In this document: positions 17,471-24,202 of the stretch, one piece after another | Numbering within the stretch: position 1 is the stretch's first letter | Layout: the number at the start of each line of letters is the position of its first letter | The notes under the pieces: model-generated | Databases searched by the model: none | What the model was told of the DNA's origin: nothing | Seen by the model: only the letters and a program-made list of their open reading frames with translations | Origin: JAAAPF01 sp964481035 | GTDB lineage: Bacteria; Pseudomonadota; Alphaproteobacteria; Geminicoccales; Geminicoccaceae | Direction: 5' to 3' | Length of the DNA: 30,444 bases | Assembly: GCA_964481035.1 (NCBI GenBank) | Contig: CAYZSE010000019.1 | Location: forward strand, 1 to 30,444 | Translations under genes and position numbers: made by a program

Positions 17471-18435
17471 CAACTCATCCTCACATTGCGGCGCAGGCGG
17501 TAGCGGATCCAGATGGCGATCGCGTTCATGCCCAGCGTCATCGCCATCAGCACCACGCCCGTCGCCGCGGCGTTGACGTGGAACGCCTGCTGCGGCCGCG
17601 AGATCCAGTTGAACATCTGGATCGGCATCACCGTGAACGGCGCCGTCAGCCAGTCGAGACTGAGGAAGGGAAACTCGGGCTGGATGGGCGATGGCGGCAG
17701 GAAGGCGATGAAGGTCAGCGCGCCGATGGTCAGCACCGGTGCGGTCTCGCCGATCGCCCGCGACATGCCGACGATGGCACCGGTGAGAATGCCGGGTCGG
17801 GCCGCCGGCACGATGTAGAAGCGCACGGTCTGCCAGCGGTCGGCGCCGAGCGCGTAGGCGCCCTCCCTGACCTCCTGCGGGATGCTGCGGATGGCCTCGC
17901 GGGTGGCGACGATCACCACCGGCAGGATCAACAGCGCCAGCACCAGCCCGGCGGAGAGGATCGTGCGGCCGAAGCCGAACGCGTAGACGAACAGGCCGAG
18001 CGCCAAGAGGCCGTAGACGATCGACGGCACTCCGGCGAGGTTGCTGACGTTGATCTCGATGACGTCGGTCATCCAGTTCTTGGGCGCATATTCCTCGAGG
18101 TAGAGGCCGGCCATGACCCCGAGGGGGACGGCGACGACAGCGGTCACGACCATGACGAAGCAGGTTCCGACCCAGGCCGAGAGGATGCCGGCGCGCTCCG
18201 GCAGCCGGGACGGGAAGTTCGTCAGGAAAGCGCCGTCGATCCGCGCGAAGCCGTCGACCAGGAGATCGATGATCAGGGCCGCGAGCATGCCCATGGACAG
18301 GACCAGAACGAACAGCCCGACGCCGGTAAAGACGAGATCGCGGCGACGCGCCGCGTCGACCAGGCGAACTTGCTGCATCGGGTCGAGGCGGATGCCGGAG
18401 CCCGGCTCGACGCGACCCATGTCGGATACGGCCAT
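17470..18435 (-). CDS. pstA: Phosphate ABC transporter permease PstA (copy 2)
   Basis: 321 residues, near the classical PstA length and lacking the DUF3333 insert of copy 1. Six membrane segments are likely, the first at about 37-62 (LVFTGVGLFVLVLSMGMLAALII). Core blocks: GVMAGLYLEEYAPKNWM, INVSNLAGVPSIVYGLLALG, the coupling loop GAYALGADRWQTVRFYIVPAARPGI and SRAIGETAPVLTIG. It forms the channel with PstC2. The start follows the pstC2 stop with no bases between them, and the stop overlaps pstB2. Confidence 0.95.
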   Translation of the reverse strand: MAVSDMGRVEPGSGIRLDPMQQVRLVDAARRRDLVFTGVGLFVLVLSMGMLAALIIDLLVDGFARIDGAFLTNFPSRLPERAGILSAWVGTCFVMVVTAVVAVPLGVMAGLYLEEYAPKNWMTDVIEINVSNLAGVPSIVYGLLALGLFVYAFGFGRTILSAGLVLALLILPVVIVATREAIRSIPQEVREGAYALGADRWQTVRFYIVPAARPGILTGAIVGMSRAIGETAPVLTIGALTFIAFLPPSPIQPEFPFLSLDWLTAPFTVMPIQMFNWISRPQQAFHVNAAATGVVLMAMTLGMNAIAIWIRYRLRRNVRMS

Positions 18436-19377
18436 TCAGTAGACCTCGCGAAAGCGGCGGCGGAGGAAAAAGCCGAGGATGTTGAACATGAGCGTGATGA
18501 CGAAGAGCGTGAGCCCGGCGGCGAAGATCGTCTGATAGGCGAGCGAGCCGTAGGGCAGGTCGCCCAGGCTCATTTGGACGATGTAGGCGGTGATGGTGGC
18601 CGCCCCCTCGCGCGGGTCGAGGGTGAGGTTCGGGTTCTGGCCGGCGGCGATGGCGAGCACCATGGTCTCGCCGAGCGCGCGCGACATGCCGAGGATGTAG
18701 GCCGCGGTGATCCCCGAGAACGCACCCGGCACCACCACCCGCCACGCGGTCTGCAGCCGCGACATGCCGAGCGCGTAGGCGCCCTCGCGGAGCGAAGCCG
18801 GCACCGCCCGCATCGCGTCCTCGCTCACCGAGACGACGTAGGGCAGGATCATGATCCCGAGGACGATGCCCGGTACCAGCAAGTTGAAGCCGGAGAGGCC
18901 GGGAATGAAAGTGCGGAAGATCGGCGTCAGGAACAAGAGAGCGAAGTAGCCATAGACGACGGTCGGCACCGCCTCCAGGAGCTCCAGCGAGGGCTTGATG
19001 GTCTCGCGCAGGCCCGGCCGGGCGAACTCGCTCAGATAGATGGCGAGGCTGGTGCCGAGCGGGATGGCGATGGCGAGCGCGATACCGGCGGTCCACAGCG
19101 TGGCGGTCAGCAGCGGCAGGATGCCGTAGCGCGGGTTGGAGAAGACCGGCGTCCACTGCGTGTCGGTGAGAAAGGTGAAGACCGGCACCTCGCGGAAGAA
19201 CGGGATCGATTCCGACACGAGGACGTAGACGATCCCAGCCGTCACCAGCACCGACAGCGCCGCCGATGCGAACAGCACGGCATAGGCGATCTGTCCCGCC
19301 CGGCGGCGGCGGGCGACGAACGCCGCGCTCGGCATGAAGCGGCTTTCCGCCAGACCGCGTGCGCCTTGGTCAGCCAT
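18436..19377 (-). CDS. pstC: Phosphate ABC transporter permease PstC (copy 2)
   Basis: 313 residues, the classical PstC length. Start ATG has GAGG about 9 bases upstream. The first membrane segment is at about 30-52 (YAVLFASAALSVLVTAGIVYVL). Family blocks: IPFFREVPVFTFLTDTQWTP, FGILPLLTAT-like YGILPLLTATLWTAG, IYLSEFARPGLRETIKP, AVPTVVYGYFALLFLTP, and the coupling loop GAYALGMSRLQTAWRVVVPGAFSG. It is an inner-membrane partner of PstA2. It lies 135 bases after pstS2, and that gap holds a 12-bp perfect stem-loop. Confidence 0.95.
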   Translation of the reverse strand: MADQGARGLAESRFMPSAAFVARRRRAGQIAYAVLFASAALSVLVTAGIVYVLVSESIPFFREVPVFTFLTDTQWTPVFSNPRYGILPLLTATLWTAGIALAIAIPLGTSLAIYLSEFARPGLRETIKPSLELLEAVPTVVYGYFALLFLTPIFRTFIPGLSGFNLLVPGIVLGIMILPYVVSVSEDAMRAVPASLREGAYALGMSRLQTAWRVVVPGAFSGITAAYILGMSRALGETMVLAIAAGQNPNLTLDPREGAATITAYIVQMSLGDLPYGSLAYQTIFAAGLTLFVITLMFNILGFFLRRRFREVY

Positions 19378-19440
19378 GAAACCTCGTCATCTCACCTTGA
19401 TGGGCGCTAGCGACCATGCGAGCTCGGCCGTCGCCGCGAG

Positions 19441-19470
19441 CGGCCACGGGGTACGGACACCCCGTGGCCG
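19441..19470 (-). promoter_or_regulatory. Perfect 12-bp stem-loop between pstS2 and pstC2
   Basis: CGGCCACGGGGT (19441-19452) and ACCCCGTGGCCG (19459-19470) are exact complements around a six-base loop. It lies inside the 135-base gap between the pstS2 stop and the pstC2 start. No T-run follows on the transcribed (minus) side, so an mRNA-stabilising or attenuating role that lifts PstS over the permease is more likely than full termination. Confidence 0.7.
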
Positions 19471-19512
19471 GCGCGGCGGCGCGCGTTGCCGCCCGCAGGC
19501 GACAGGCGTGGC

Positions 19513-20523
19513 TCAGTTCGAGCCGGCGGCCGACACTAGGTCGTTGATCGACACGCCCGTCTCGGAGCCGCCCGCGAACGCGGAGCCGGTGGCCCGGGCC
19601 GCGAACTTGTCGAGCCCTTTGTTGGCCGCCTCGGCCGGCAGCGGGACGTAGCCGACCGACGACACCAGCGACTGCTGGTTGTCGGGGTCGAACGCGAACG
19701 CGACGAACTCGCCGACGTGCGGCTTCTCGTCGGCGGCGCTCTTCGAGATGTACCAGAAGAGCGGGCGCGTCAGCGGCTGGTAGGTGGCGTCCACGGCGGT
19801 CTCGGCCGAGGGGAGGACGCACTCGCCGTCCGCCTGCTCGATCGCCACGGGCTTGAGCTTGCCCTCGTTCGCGACGAGATAGGCGAGGCCGAGGAAGCCG
19901 AGCCCGTTCGGGTCGCTCGACACGCCCTGCACGGTCACGTTGTCGTCCTCGGTCGCGGTGTAGTCGCCGCGGCTCGAGTGCTCCTCGCCGACGATGGCGA
20001 AGGTGTAGTAGTCGTAAGTGCCCGAATCGACGCCGGCGCCGTAGAGACCCATCTGCTCGTCCGGCCACTCCGAGTTCACCTGGCTCCAGCGCGCGATCTC
20101 ACCCTGCGCTTCCGGCTCCCAGATCATCTTGAGCTGCTCGACCGTCATGCACTCCGCCCAGTCGTTGGACGGATGAACGACGTTGGCGAGCGCATCGATG
20201 GCGATCGGCATCTCGATGAACTCGATGCCGGCCTCGGCGCAGCGCTCCTTCTCGTCGTTGGTGATCGGCCGCGAGGCGCCGGTGAGATCGGTCTCGCCGC
20301 GGCAGAACTTCTGAAAGCCGCCGCCGGTGCCGGAGAGGCCGACGGTCACGCGGATCTTGCCGCCTTGGGCGATCTGGAACTCCTCGGCCATCGCCTCGGA
20401 GACCGGAAACACCGTCGACGAGCCGTCGACCAGCACCGTCGGCACGTCTTGAGCACGCGCGTCGGTGGCGAGGATCGCGCCGCCGGCCAGCGCCAGGACG
20501 CTCGCCTGGGTCATCAACTTCAT
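19513..20523 (-). CDS. pstS: Phosphate ABC transporter substrate-binding protein PstS (copy 2)
   Basis: 336 residues from the ATG at 20523 with GGGAG about 8 bases upstream; an open frame reaches 20571 but this start gives the signal peptide directly (MKLMTQASVLALAGGAILATDARA). Mature blocks: VLVDGSSTVFPVSEAMAEEF, VGLSGTGGGFQKFCRGETD, DLTGASRPI, and VDSGTYDYYTF, where SST, SGTGGG and DSGT are the phosphate-holding loops. Sequence blocks differ clearly from copy 1 (for example TGASRPI against TNSSRRI), closer to the PstS/SphX-like subgroup. It is periplasmic and is the first gene after the Pho box, so it should be the most strongly phosphate-controlled gene here. Confidence 0.95.
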   Translation of the reverse strand: MKLMTQASVLALAGGAILATDARAQDVPTVLVDGSSTVFPVSEAMAEEFQIAQGGKIRVTVGLSGTGGGFQKFCRGETDLTGASRPITNDEKERCAEAGIEFIEMPIAIDALANVVHPSNDWAECMTVEQLKMIWEPEAQGEIARWSQVNSEWPDEQMGLYGAGVDSGTYDYYTFAIVGEEHSSRGDYTATEDDNVTVQGVSSDPNGLGFLGLAYLVANEGKLKPVAIEQADGECVLPSAETAVDATYQPLTRPLFWYISKSAADEKPHVGEFVAFAFDPDNQQSLVSSVGYVPLPAEAANKGLDKFAARATGSAFAGGSETGVSINDLVSAAGSN

Positions 20524-20595
20524 GGGTGCACTCCCAACAAAAAGGGGCAAAGACGCCGCAAGGACGCCCACGGCGTGAACAGCTAATTCATTTGT

Positions 20596-20613
20596 GTGAC
20601 AGTGTTGTTACAG
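20596..20613 (-). promoter_or_regulatory. Pho box (PhoB binding site) upstream of pstS2
   Basis: Read on the minus strand the site is CTGTAAC, AACA, CTGTCAC: two direct 7-base half-sites close to the consensus CTGTCAT, separated by four A/C bases, exactly the 11-base periodicity of a Pho box. It ends 73 bases before the pstS2 ATG, an A/T-richer patch in otherwise very GC-rich DNA. A clear -10 hexamer is not evident; the region GAATTAGCT about 7 bases downstream is the likely place. Confidence 0.82.
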
Positions 20614-20749
20614 CGCGCGCAAGTTTTTCGCGTCTCGGCGTCGTCCCGGCGGCCGGCGGCGCGTGCGGCTCGATGGCTCTGCGGCGCTCGGCACAGGCGA
20701 AGGCCGCCGCGGCCCGCAACCGGAGGCCGCAGCCGCGAGCAAGAACACC

Positions 20750-21100
20750 TCAGCCGCCGCGCGACGCGCAGTCGATGCAGAGCCGCGTCGCGGGGTCGAC
20801 CTGCAACCGTGCGTCGGCGATGCGCTCGCCGCACTGGGCGCACCAGCCGAACTCGTCGTCGTCGAGGCGCTTCAAGGCGTCGCGCAGCCGCATGACCTCC
20901 ACCTGCCGCCGACGCTCGGAGGCGGCCGCCATCTCCCGGCGCTGCATCGCGTCCATCCGCGCCAGCCGGCCGAAGGTCTGCTGGTCGAGCTGCACCGGGG
21001 CGCGATCCTCGCGGGTGCTGGCGCTCTGCTCTTCCAGCGCGCGCAGAGCGCGCTCCAGCCGCTCGCGCCAATAGGCGGTGTCGACCTCGTCGGCGCTCAT
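20750..21100 (-). CDS. DksA/TraR-type C4 zinc-finger protein
   Basis: 116 residues. A helical, coiled-coil-like first part (about 10-80, rich in Arg, Glu and Gln) leads to the zinc finger with Cys87, Cys90, Cys108 and Cys111 (WCAQCGERI and RLCIDCA). This is the TraR/DksA fold, whose members enter the RNA polymerase secondary channel and, with ppGpp, modulate rRNA and amino-acid promoters. The expected acidic tip between the helices is not obvious (LDQQTFGRLARMDAMQRREM instead), and the gene is short, so it is a DksA-like paralogue rather than DksA itself. Its ATG overlaps the stop of the 56-residue ORF upstream, implying coupled translation. The Pho box and pstS2 follow downstream on the same strand. 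Confidence 0.87.
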   Translation of the reverse strand: MSADEVDTAYWRERLERALRALEEQSASTREDRAPVQLDQQTFGRLARMDAMQRREMAAASERRRQVEVMRLRDALKRLDDDEFGWCAQCGERIADARLQVDPATRLCIDCASRGG

Positions 21101-21267
21101 CGTCGCCGCCCGCCCGCCTCGGCGTCGGGAAAGCGCAGGAGGTTCGCCGCGTCGACACCGACGATCGGGAAGCTGTCACCGGTGTGCTCGACGACCCGCC
21201 GGACCCGGCGGCGTTCGCGGAACTCTCGACCGCTGGCGCTGGCGATGGCGATGGCGATGCGGGGCAT
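21097..21267 (-). CDS. Small unrecognised protein, 56 residues, coupled to the DksA-like gene
   Basis: ATG at 21267 is preceded by AAAGGAGA with about 6 bases spacing, one of the best ribosome sites in the window. The product starts MPRIAIAIASASGREF, then a basic stretch RERRRVRRVVEH, then TGDSFPIVGVDAANLLRF. The stop codon overlaps the ATG of the DksA-like gene (ATGA). The N-terminal IAIAIASAS comes from repeated ATC-GCC codons. I do not recognise a family; no signal peptide or membrane helix is evident. The strong ribosome site and the ATGA overlap argue that it is a real gene and not chance. Confidence 0.6.
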   Translation of the reverse strand: MPRIAIAIASASGREFRERRRVRRVVEHTGDSFPIVGVDAANLLRFPDAEAGGRRR

Positions 21268-21340
21268 GGCGTCTCCTTTCGCGCGTGCGAAGGGTGGGGT
21301 TCGGCAGCCTCGGCTGATCCACCGATAATCCCGAGGGAGC

Positions 21341-23131
21341 TTAAGGAACTCGCCCCGCGCTGTGTAGGCGCGCGCTCTCGAAGACGAGGAGATCGAGGGT
21401 CAGCTCGCGGCCGTCGGAGATGTTGGTGCCGGTCACGACCCCCAGGCTGCGCGCGGTCGCGTCGGCGGCGCCCAAGGTCCGCTCGAACGCCGGTCGGTCG
21501 CGGGCCTCGACCACGGCGACGCCGCACGCCGGATTGGCGAGGAGAAACCGCGCGGCGTCCTCGCCGTTGGTGGCGAGCAGCGTCTCGGTGCCGAAATGGA
21601 ACACGTTGCTCGGCTCGCGATAGCCCGCGGTGGCCACGCGGATGCGCTCGCAGCCGGCGACCTCGGCCAACCGCTCCGCCACCCGATCGCTCGGCCAGAG
21701 CGCGTGCGTGCCGGGCAGCACGACGTGGAACGTCGCCGCGTAGAACGGGATCGTCGAGGCCACCACCGCCACGAGCCGCGCCGGTGAGGGCTCGCGGGCC
21801 AGCCACACGCCCGCCGCGGCCGCGGCGAGGGCGGCGAGCGCGGCGGCGACGGCCACCGCCTGGACGCGCCCGTCCGCGCCGACGACGAAGGCGGCGATCA
21901 GCGGGACCGCGGCGAGAGCGACGCCGCCCGCGGCCACCACGAAGGCGAGGGTCAGATGCAGCCGCCATCGCCAGCGCCCGGCGAGGATCGCTTTCGCCTC
22001 GACGAGGCCCAAGGCCATCAGGAGGGCGATCGCGGGGAAGGTCGGCAGCGGGTAGTGCGGCAGCTTGGTCGCGGCGAGCTCGAACACCAGCCACGCCGGC
22101 ACCACCCAGGCGATCAGGAAGCGGACCGCCGGCCGGTCCCGGCCGTGCCACGCGGTGAGGATCCCCAAGACCAGCAGCAGCGCGCCGGGCCAGAAGGTCA
22201 GCGGCAGGATGGCGGCGTGGAAGCCGAACGGCGCGCCGTGGCTCTCCTGGCCTTCGCCGAGCTTGCTCAACAGTGCGCGGCCCAACGCCTGCTCGTAGAA
22301 GGCCCAGCCCTCCTGGAAGGTGATGAGGGCCAGCCAGGGCGCGACGATGACGAGCATCGTCGCCAGTCCGGGAACGACGCGCAGCCGCGCGAGCAGCCCG
22401 CGGTCGCCCTGCCACACGGCGAAGACGACCGCGGTCGTGGCCGAGACCAAGAGGATGATCGGGCCCTTGATGAGGACGCCCGCCGCCTGAGCCATCCAAA
22501 AGACCTGGGGCGCGCCGAAAAAGCGCCGGCGGTCGGGCGGCGGGCCCAGCGCGAGCCGCGCGAGCGCGCCCTGGCCCGTGACCACGGCGAGAAGCAAGAG
22601 CGCATCGGTCTTGGCGGTACGCGCCTCCACCTGGAGCACGAGGCAGCTCGCCAGCAGCAAGGCGGCGCCGAGACCGACCGCCGCGCCGAAGGTCCGCGCC
22701 CCGAACCACGCGGTCACGAGCACGGCGCCCACGGCCGCCAGCAGCGACGGCAGGCGGTAGGCGCCGATCGGCGCGGCCGTGCCGCCAAAGACGAGCGCGC
22801 TCGCCGACTGCAACCAGTAGGTGCCGGCGGGCTTGACGTGCCGCGCCGCCTCTTGGAAGCGAATGTTGACGAGATCGCCCGTCTCCAGCATCTGCTTGGA
22901 CGCCTGGGCGTAGCGGGCCTCGTCGCGGTTCACCGGCGGGATGGTGGCGACACCCGGAGCGAGCAGTGCCACGGCCACGAGGAGCGCGAAGGCCCAGCCT
23001 GCGACGCCTGGCCGCCGGGCCTCCGGATCCGGGCAGAGCCACCGCCAGAGGCCCTCGAGGAAACGCTCGATGCCCGCTGGCACGGAGGCGATCCGCTCAG
23101 CGCGTCGTCGCGGCGGCAGGTGGACGGCCAT
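21341..23131 (-). CDS. Glycosyltransferase family 39 / ArnT-like membrane protein
   Basis: 596 residues with about 11 to 12 membrane segments, beginning near residue 45 (VAGWAFALLVAVALLAPGV). The first outer loop carries PPVNRDEARYAQASKQMLETGD, where the Asp-Glu pair is the catalytic signature of polyprenyl-phosphate-sugar-dependent GT-C enzymes such as ArnT and protein O-mannosyltransferases. HVKPAGTYWLQS and KLPHYPLPTFPAIALLMAL are further ArnT/PMT-like blocks. It probably transfers a sugar from a lipid carrier to lipid A, another glycan or protein on the periplasmic face. The ATG at 23131 overlaps the sulfotransferase end by 35 bases and has no ribosome site; a GTG at 23083, 14 bases after that stop, is an equally good start. 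Acceptor and sugar are unknown. Confidence 0.88.
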   Translation of the reverse strand: MAVHLPPRRRAERIASVPAGIERFLEGLWRWLCPDPEARRPGVAGWAFALLVAVALLAPGVATIPPVNRDEARYAQASKQMLETGDLVNIRFQEAARHVKPAGTYWLQSASALVFGGTAAPIGAYRLPSLLAAVGAVLVTAWFGARTFGAAVGLGAALLLASCLVLQVEARTAKTDALLLLAVVTGQGALARLALGPPPDRRRFFGAPQVFWMAQAAGVLIKGPIILLVSATTAVVFAVWQGDRGLLARLRVVPGLATMLVIVAPWLALITFQEGWAFYEQALGRALLSKLGEGQESHGAPFGFHAAILPLTFWPGALLLVLGILTAWHGRDRPAVRFLIAWVVPAWLVFELAATKLPHYPLPTFPAIALLMALGLVEAKAILAGRWRWRLHLTLAFVVAAGGVALAAVPLIAAFVVGADGRVQAVAVAAALAALAAAAAGVWLAREPSPARLVAVVASTIPFYAATFHVVLPGTHALWPSDRVAERLAEVAGCERIRVATAGYREPSNVFHFGTETLLATNGEDAARFLLANPACGVAVVEARDRPAFERTLGAADATARSLGVVTGTNISDGRELTLDLLVFESARLHSAGRVP

Positions 23132-24041
23132 AGCCGTAGAACGGGTCGAGATCGGCGGCGATCATGCCCTCGGCCTGGTCGACCTCGGCCGCCGTCAGGT
23201 AGTCACGGTAGCCGCCGACGATGCCTCGACGAACCTTGTAGGAATCGAGGTCGCCCGGATCGCCGGGCGTCAGACGGAACGAGCCGACGGTCCCCTCACG
23301 CTCCATCTTCTGCATCGCCTCGAACGAGGCGAACTCGGCGGTCGCCCGCAACACATCGTCGCCGATCGCCGCGAGGCCCAAAAAATCGACGAGTCGGCGC
23401 AGCGCCGCCGTCGGGTCGGCGTGCATGTCCTCGTAGCGGAGGAGCAGGAACGACTCCGGGACCGCCCGGTTGCGCGCCCAGATATTGTAGAACGCAATGA
23501 TGCTCGCCAGGCCACCGCGCGCGCCGAAGACGAAATCGGCGAGGCTGCCGGCGATGATCCGATCGCGCTTGAGCATCTGGAAGTAGAACGAGACGGCCAC
23601 ATCGCGGGGATCGCGCACCAGGAAGACCACCGGACGGTGGCGGTAGCGCTCCTTGCGCCGTTCCAGGCGATCGACCGGGCGCAGGAAGGGGTCGTCGTCG
23701 TGGGTGAACTGCAGTCGCGGAATCCCCGGCTGCCGCTGCGCGAAGGTTTTCGTCTCCAACAGCGGCACGTCGTCGAGGCCGAAATGGGCCTGGAAGGTCC
23801 GGCCGAGCATGAGCCGGAGCCACGTCCGGCCGCATTTGGGGTAGGAGAGGACGTAGGCGTCGGTGCGCAGGTGCTTCAACCGCCGCGCCGCCCGGACCAC
23901 CGCCAGGGTCGCCACGTGCGCGGCGTAGCGCCGCCGCAAGGCGCCGGGCGACAGTGGGTCGTGCCCGCTAGCGGCCGATTGCGGCGCGAAGGGAACGCTG
24001 GCACGGTGAATCCCGAACTCACCGGCGATGCGTTTCAGCAT
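23097..24041 (-). CDS. Sulfotransferase family protein (PAPS-dependent)
   Basis: 314 residues from the ATG at 24041, with GGAAGG about 8 bases upstream; the frame is open to 24161 but only this start has a ribosome site. The 5'-phosphosulfate loop YPKCGRTW (residues 67-74) and the 3'-phosphate motif FLVRDPRDVAVSFYF (Arg143 to Ser151) are clear, so the donor should be PAPS. The C-terminal RRGIVGGYRDYLT resembles the KxGxxGDW block of cytosolic sulfotransferases. No membrane segment is seen. The gene overlaps the GT39 gene, suggesting a joint role in making a sulfated glycan or lipid, but the acceptor is not deducible. Confidence 0.9.
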   Translation of the reverse strand: MLKRIAGEFGIHRASVPFAPQSAASGHDPLSPGALRRRYAAHVATLAVVRAARRLKHLRTDAYVLSYPKCGRTWLRLMLGRTFQAHFGLDDVPLLETKTFAQRQPGIPRLQFTHDDDPFLRPVDRLERRKERYRHRPVVFLVRDPRDVAVSFYFQMLKRDRIIAGSLADFVFGARGGLASIIAFYNIWARNRAVPESFLLLRYEDMHADPTAALRRLVDFLGLAAIGDDVLRATAEFASFEAMQKMEREGTVGSFRLTPGDPGDLDSYKVRRGIVGGYRDYLTAAEVDQAEGMIAADLDPFYGYGRPPAAATTR

Positions 24042-24114
24042 GAACGACCTTCCTGTGCGGATGGAGGACCGAGCCGTGGGCTCGGCACAATTCCGCAGTC
24101 CTAGAGTTGCCCGA

Positions 24115-24126
24115 TTGCGATCGCAA
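24115..24126. promoter_or_regulatory. Perfect 12-bp palindrome between sulfotransferase and Hen1 genes
   Basis: TTGCGATCGCAA is an exact palindrome in the 161-base divergent gap, flanked by CCG and CGG that nearly extend it. It could be an operator for either gene, or a GATC-containing methylation site. Nothing else supports a function. Confidence 0.3.
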
Positions 24127-24202
24127 CGGTCTGGGGTGTGCCCGGTTCCACGCGGCTTCACGGTCTGGTGACCCGGTGGCTCCTTCGGGGCTGCCTGGGC
24201 GG

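Noticed and set aside
16553..19156. One long minus-strand frame running from the pstA2/pstC2 region into pstB2, as if a fusion protein
   Set aside because: Only its last 305 codons encode PstB; the rest is out-of-frame shadow of pstC2 and pstA2, and the pstB2 start is clear at 17470.
20614..20749. A terminator between the DksA-like gene and the Pho box
   Set aside because: Several GC-rich short complementary stretches exist but none forms a clean stem followed by T residues.
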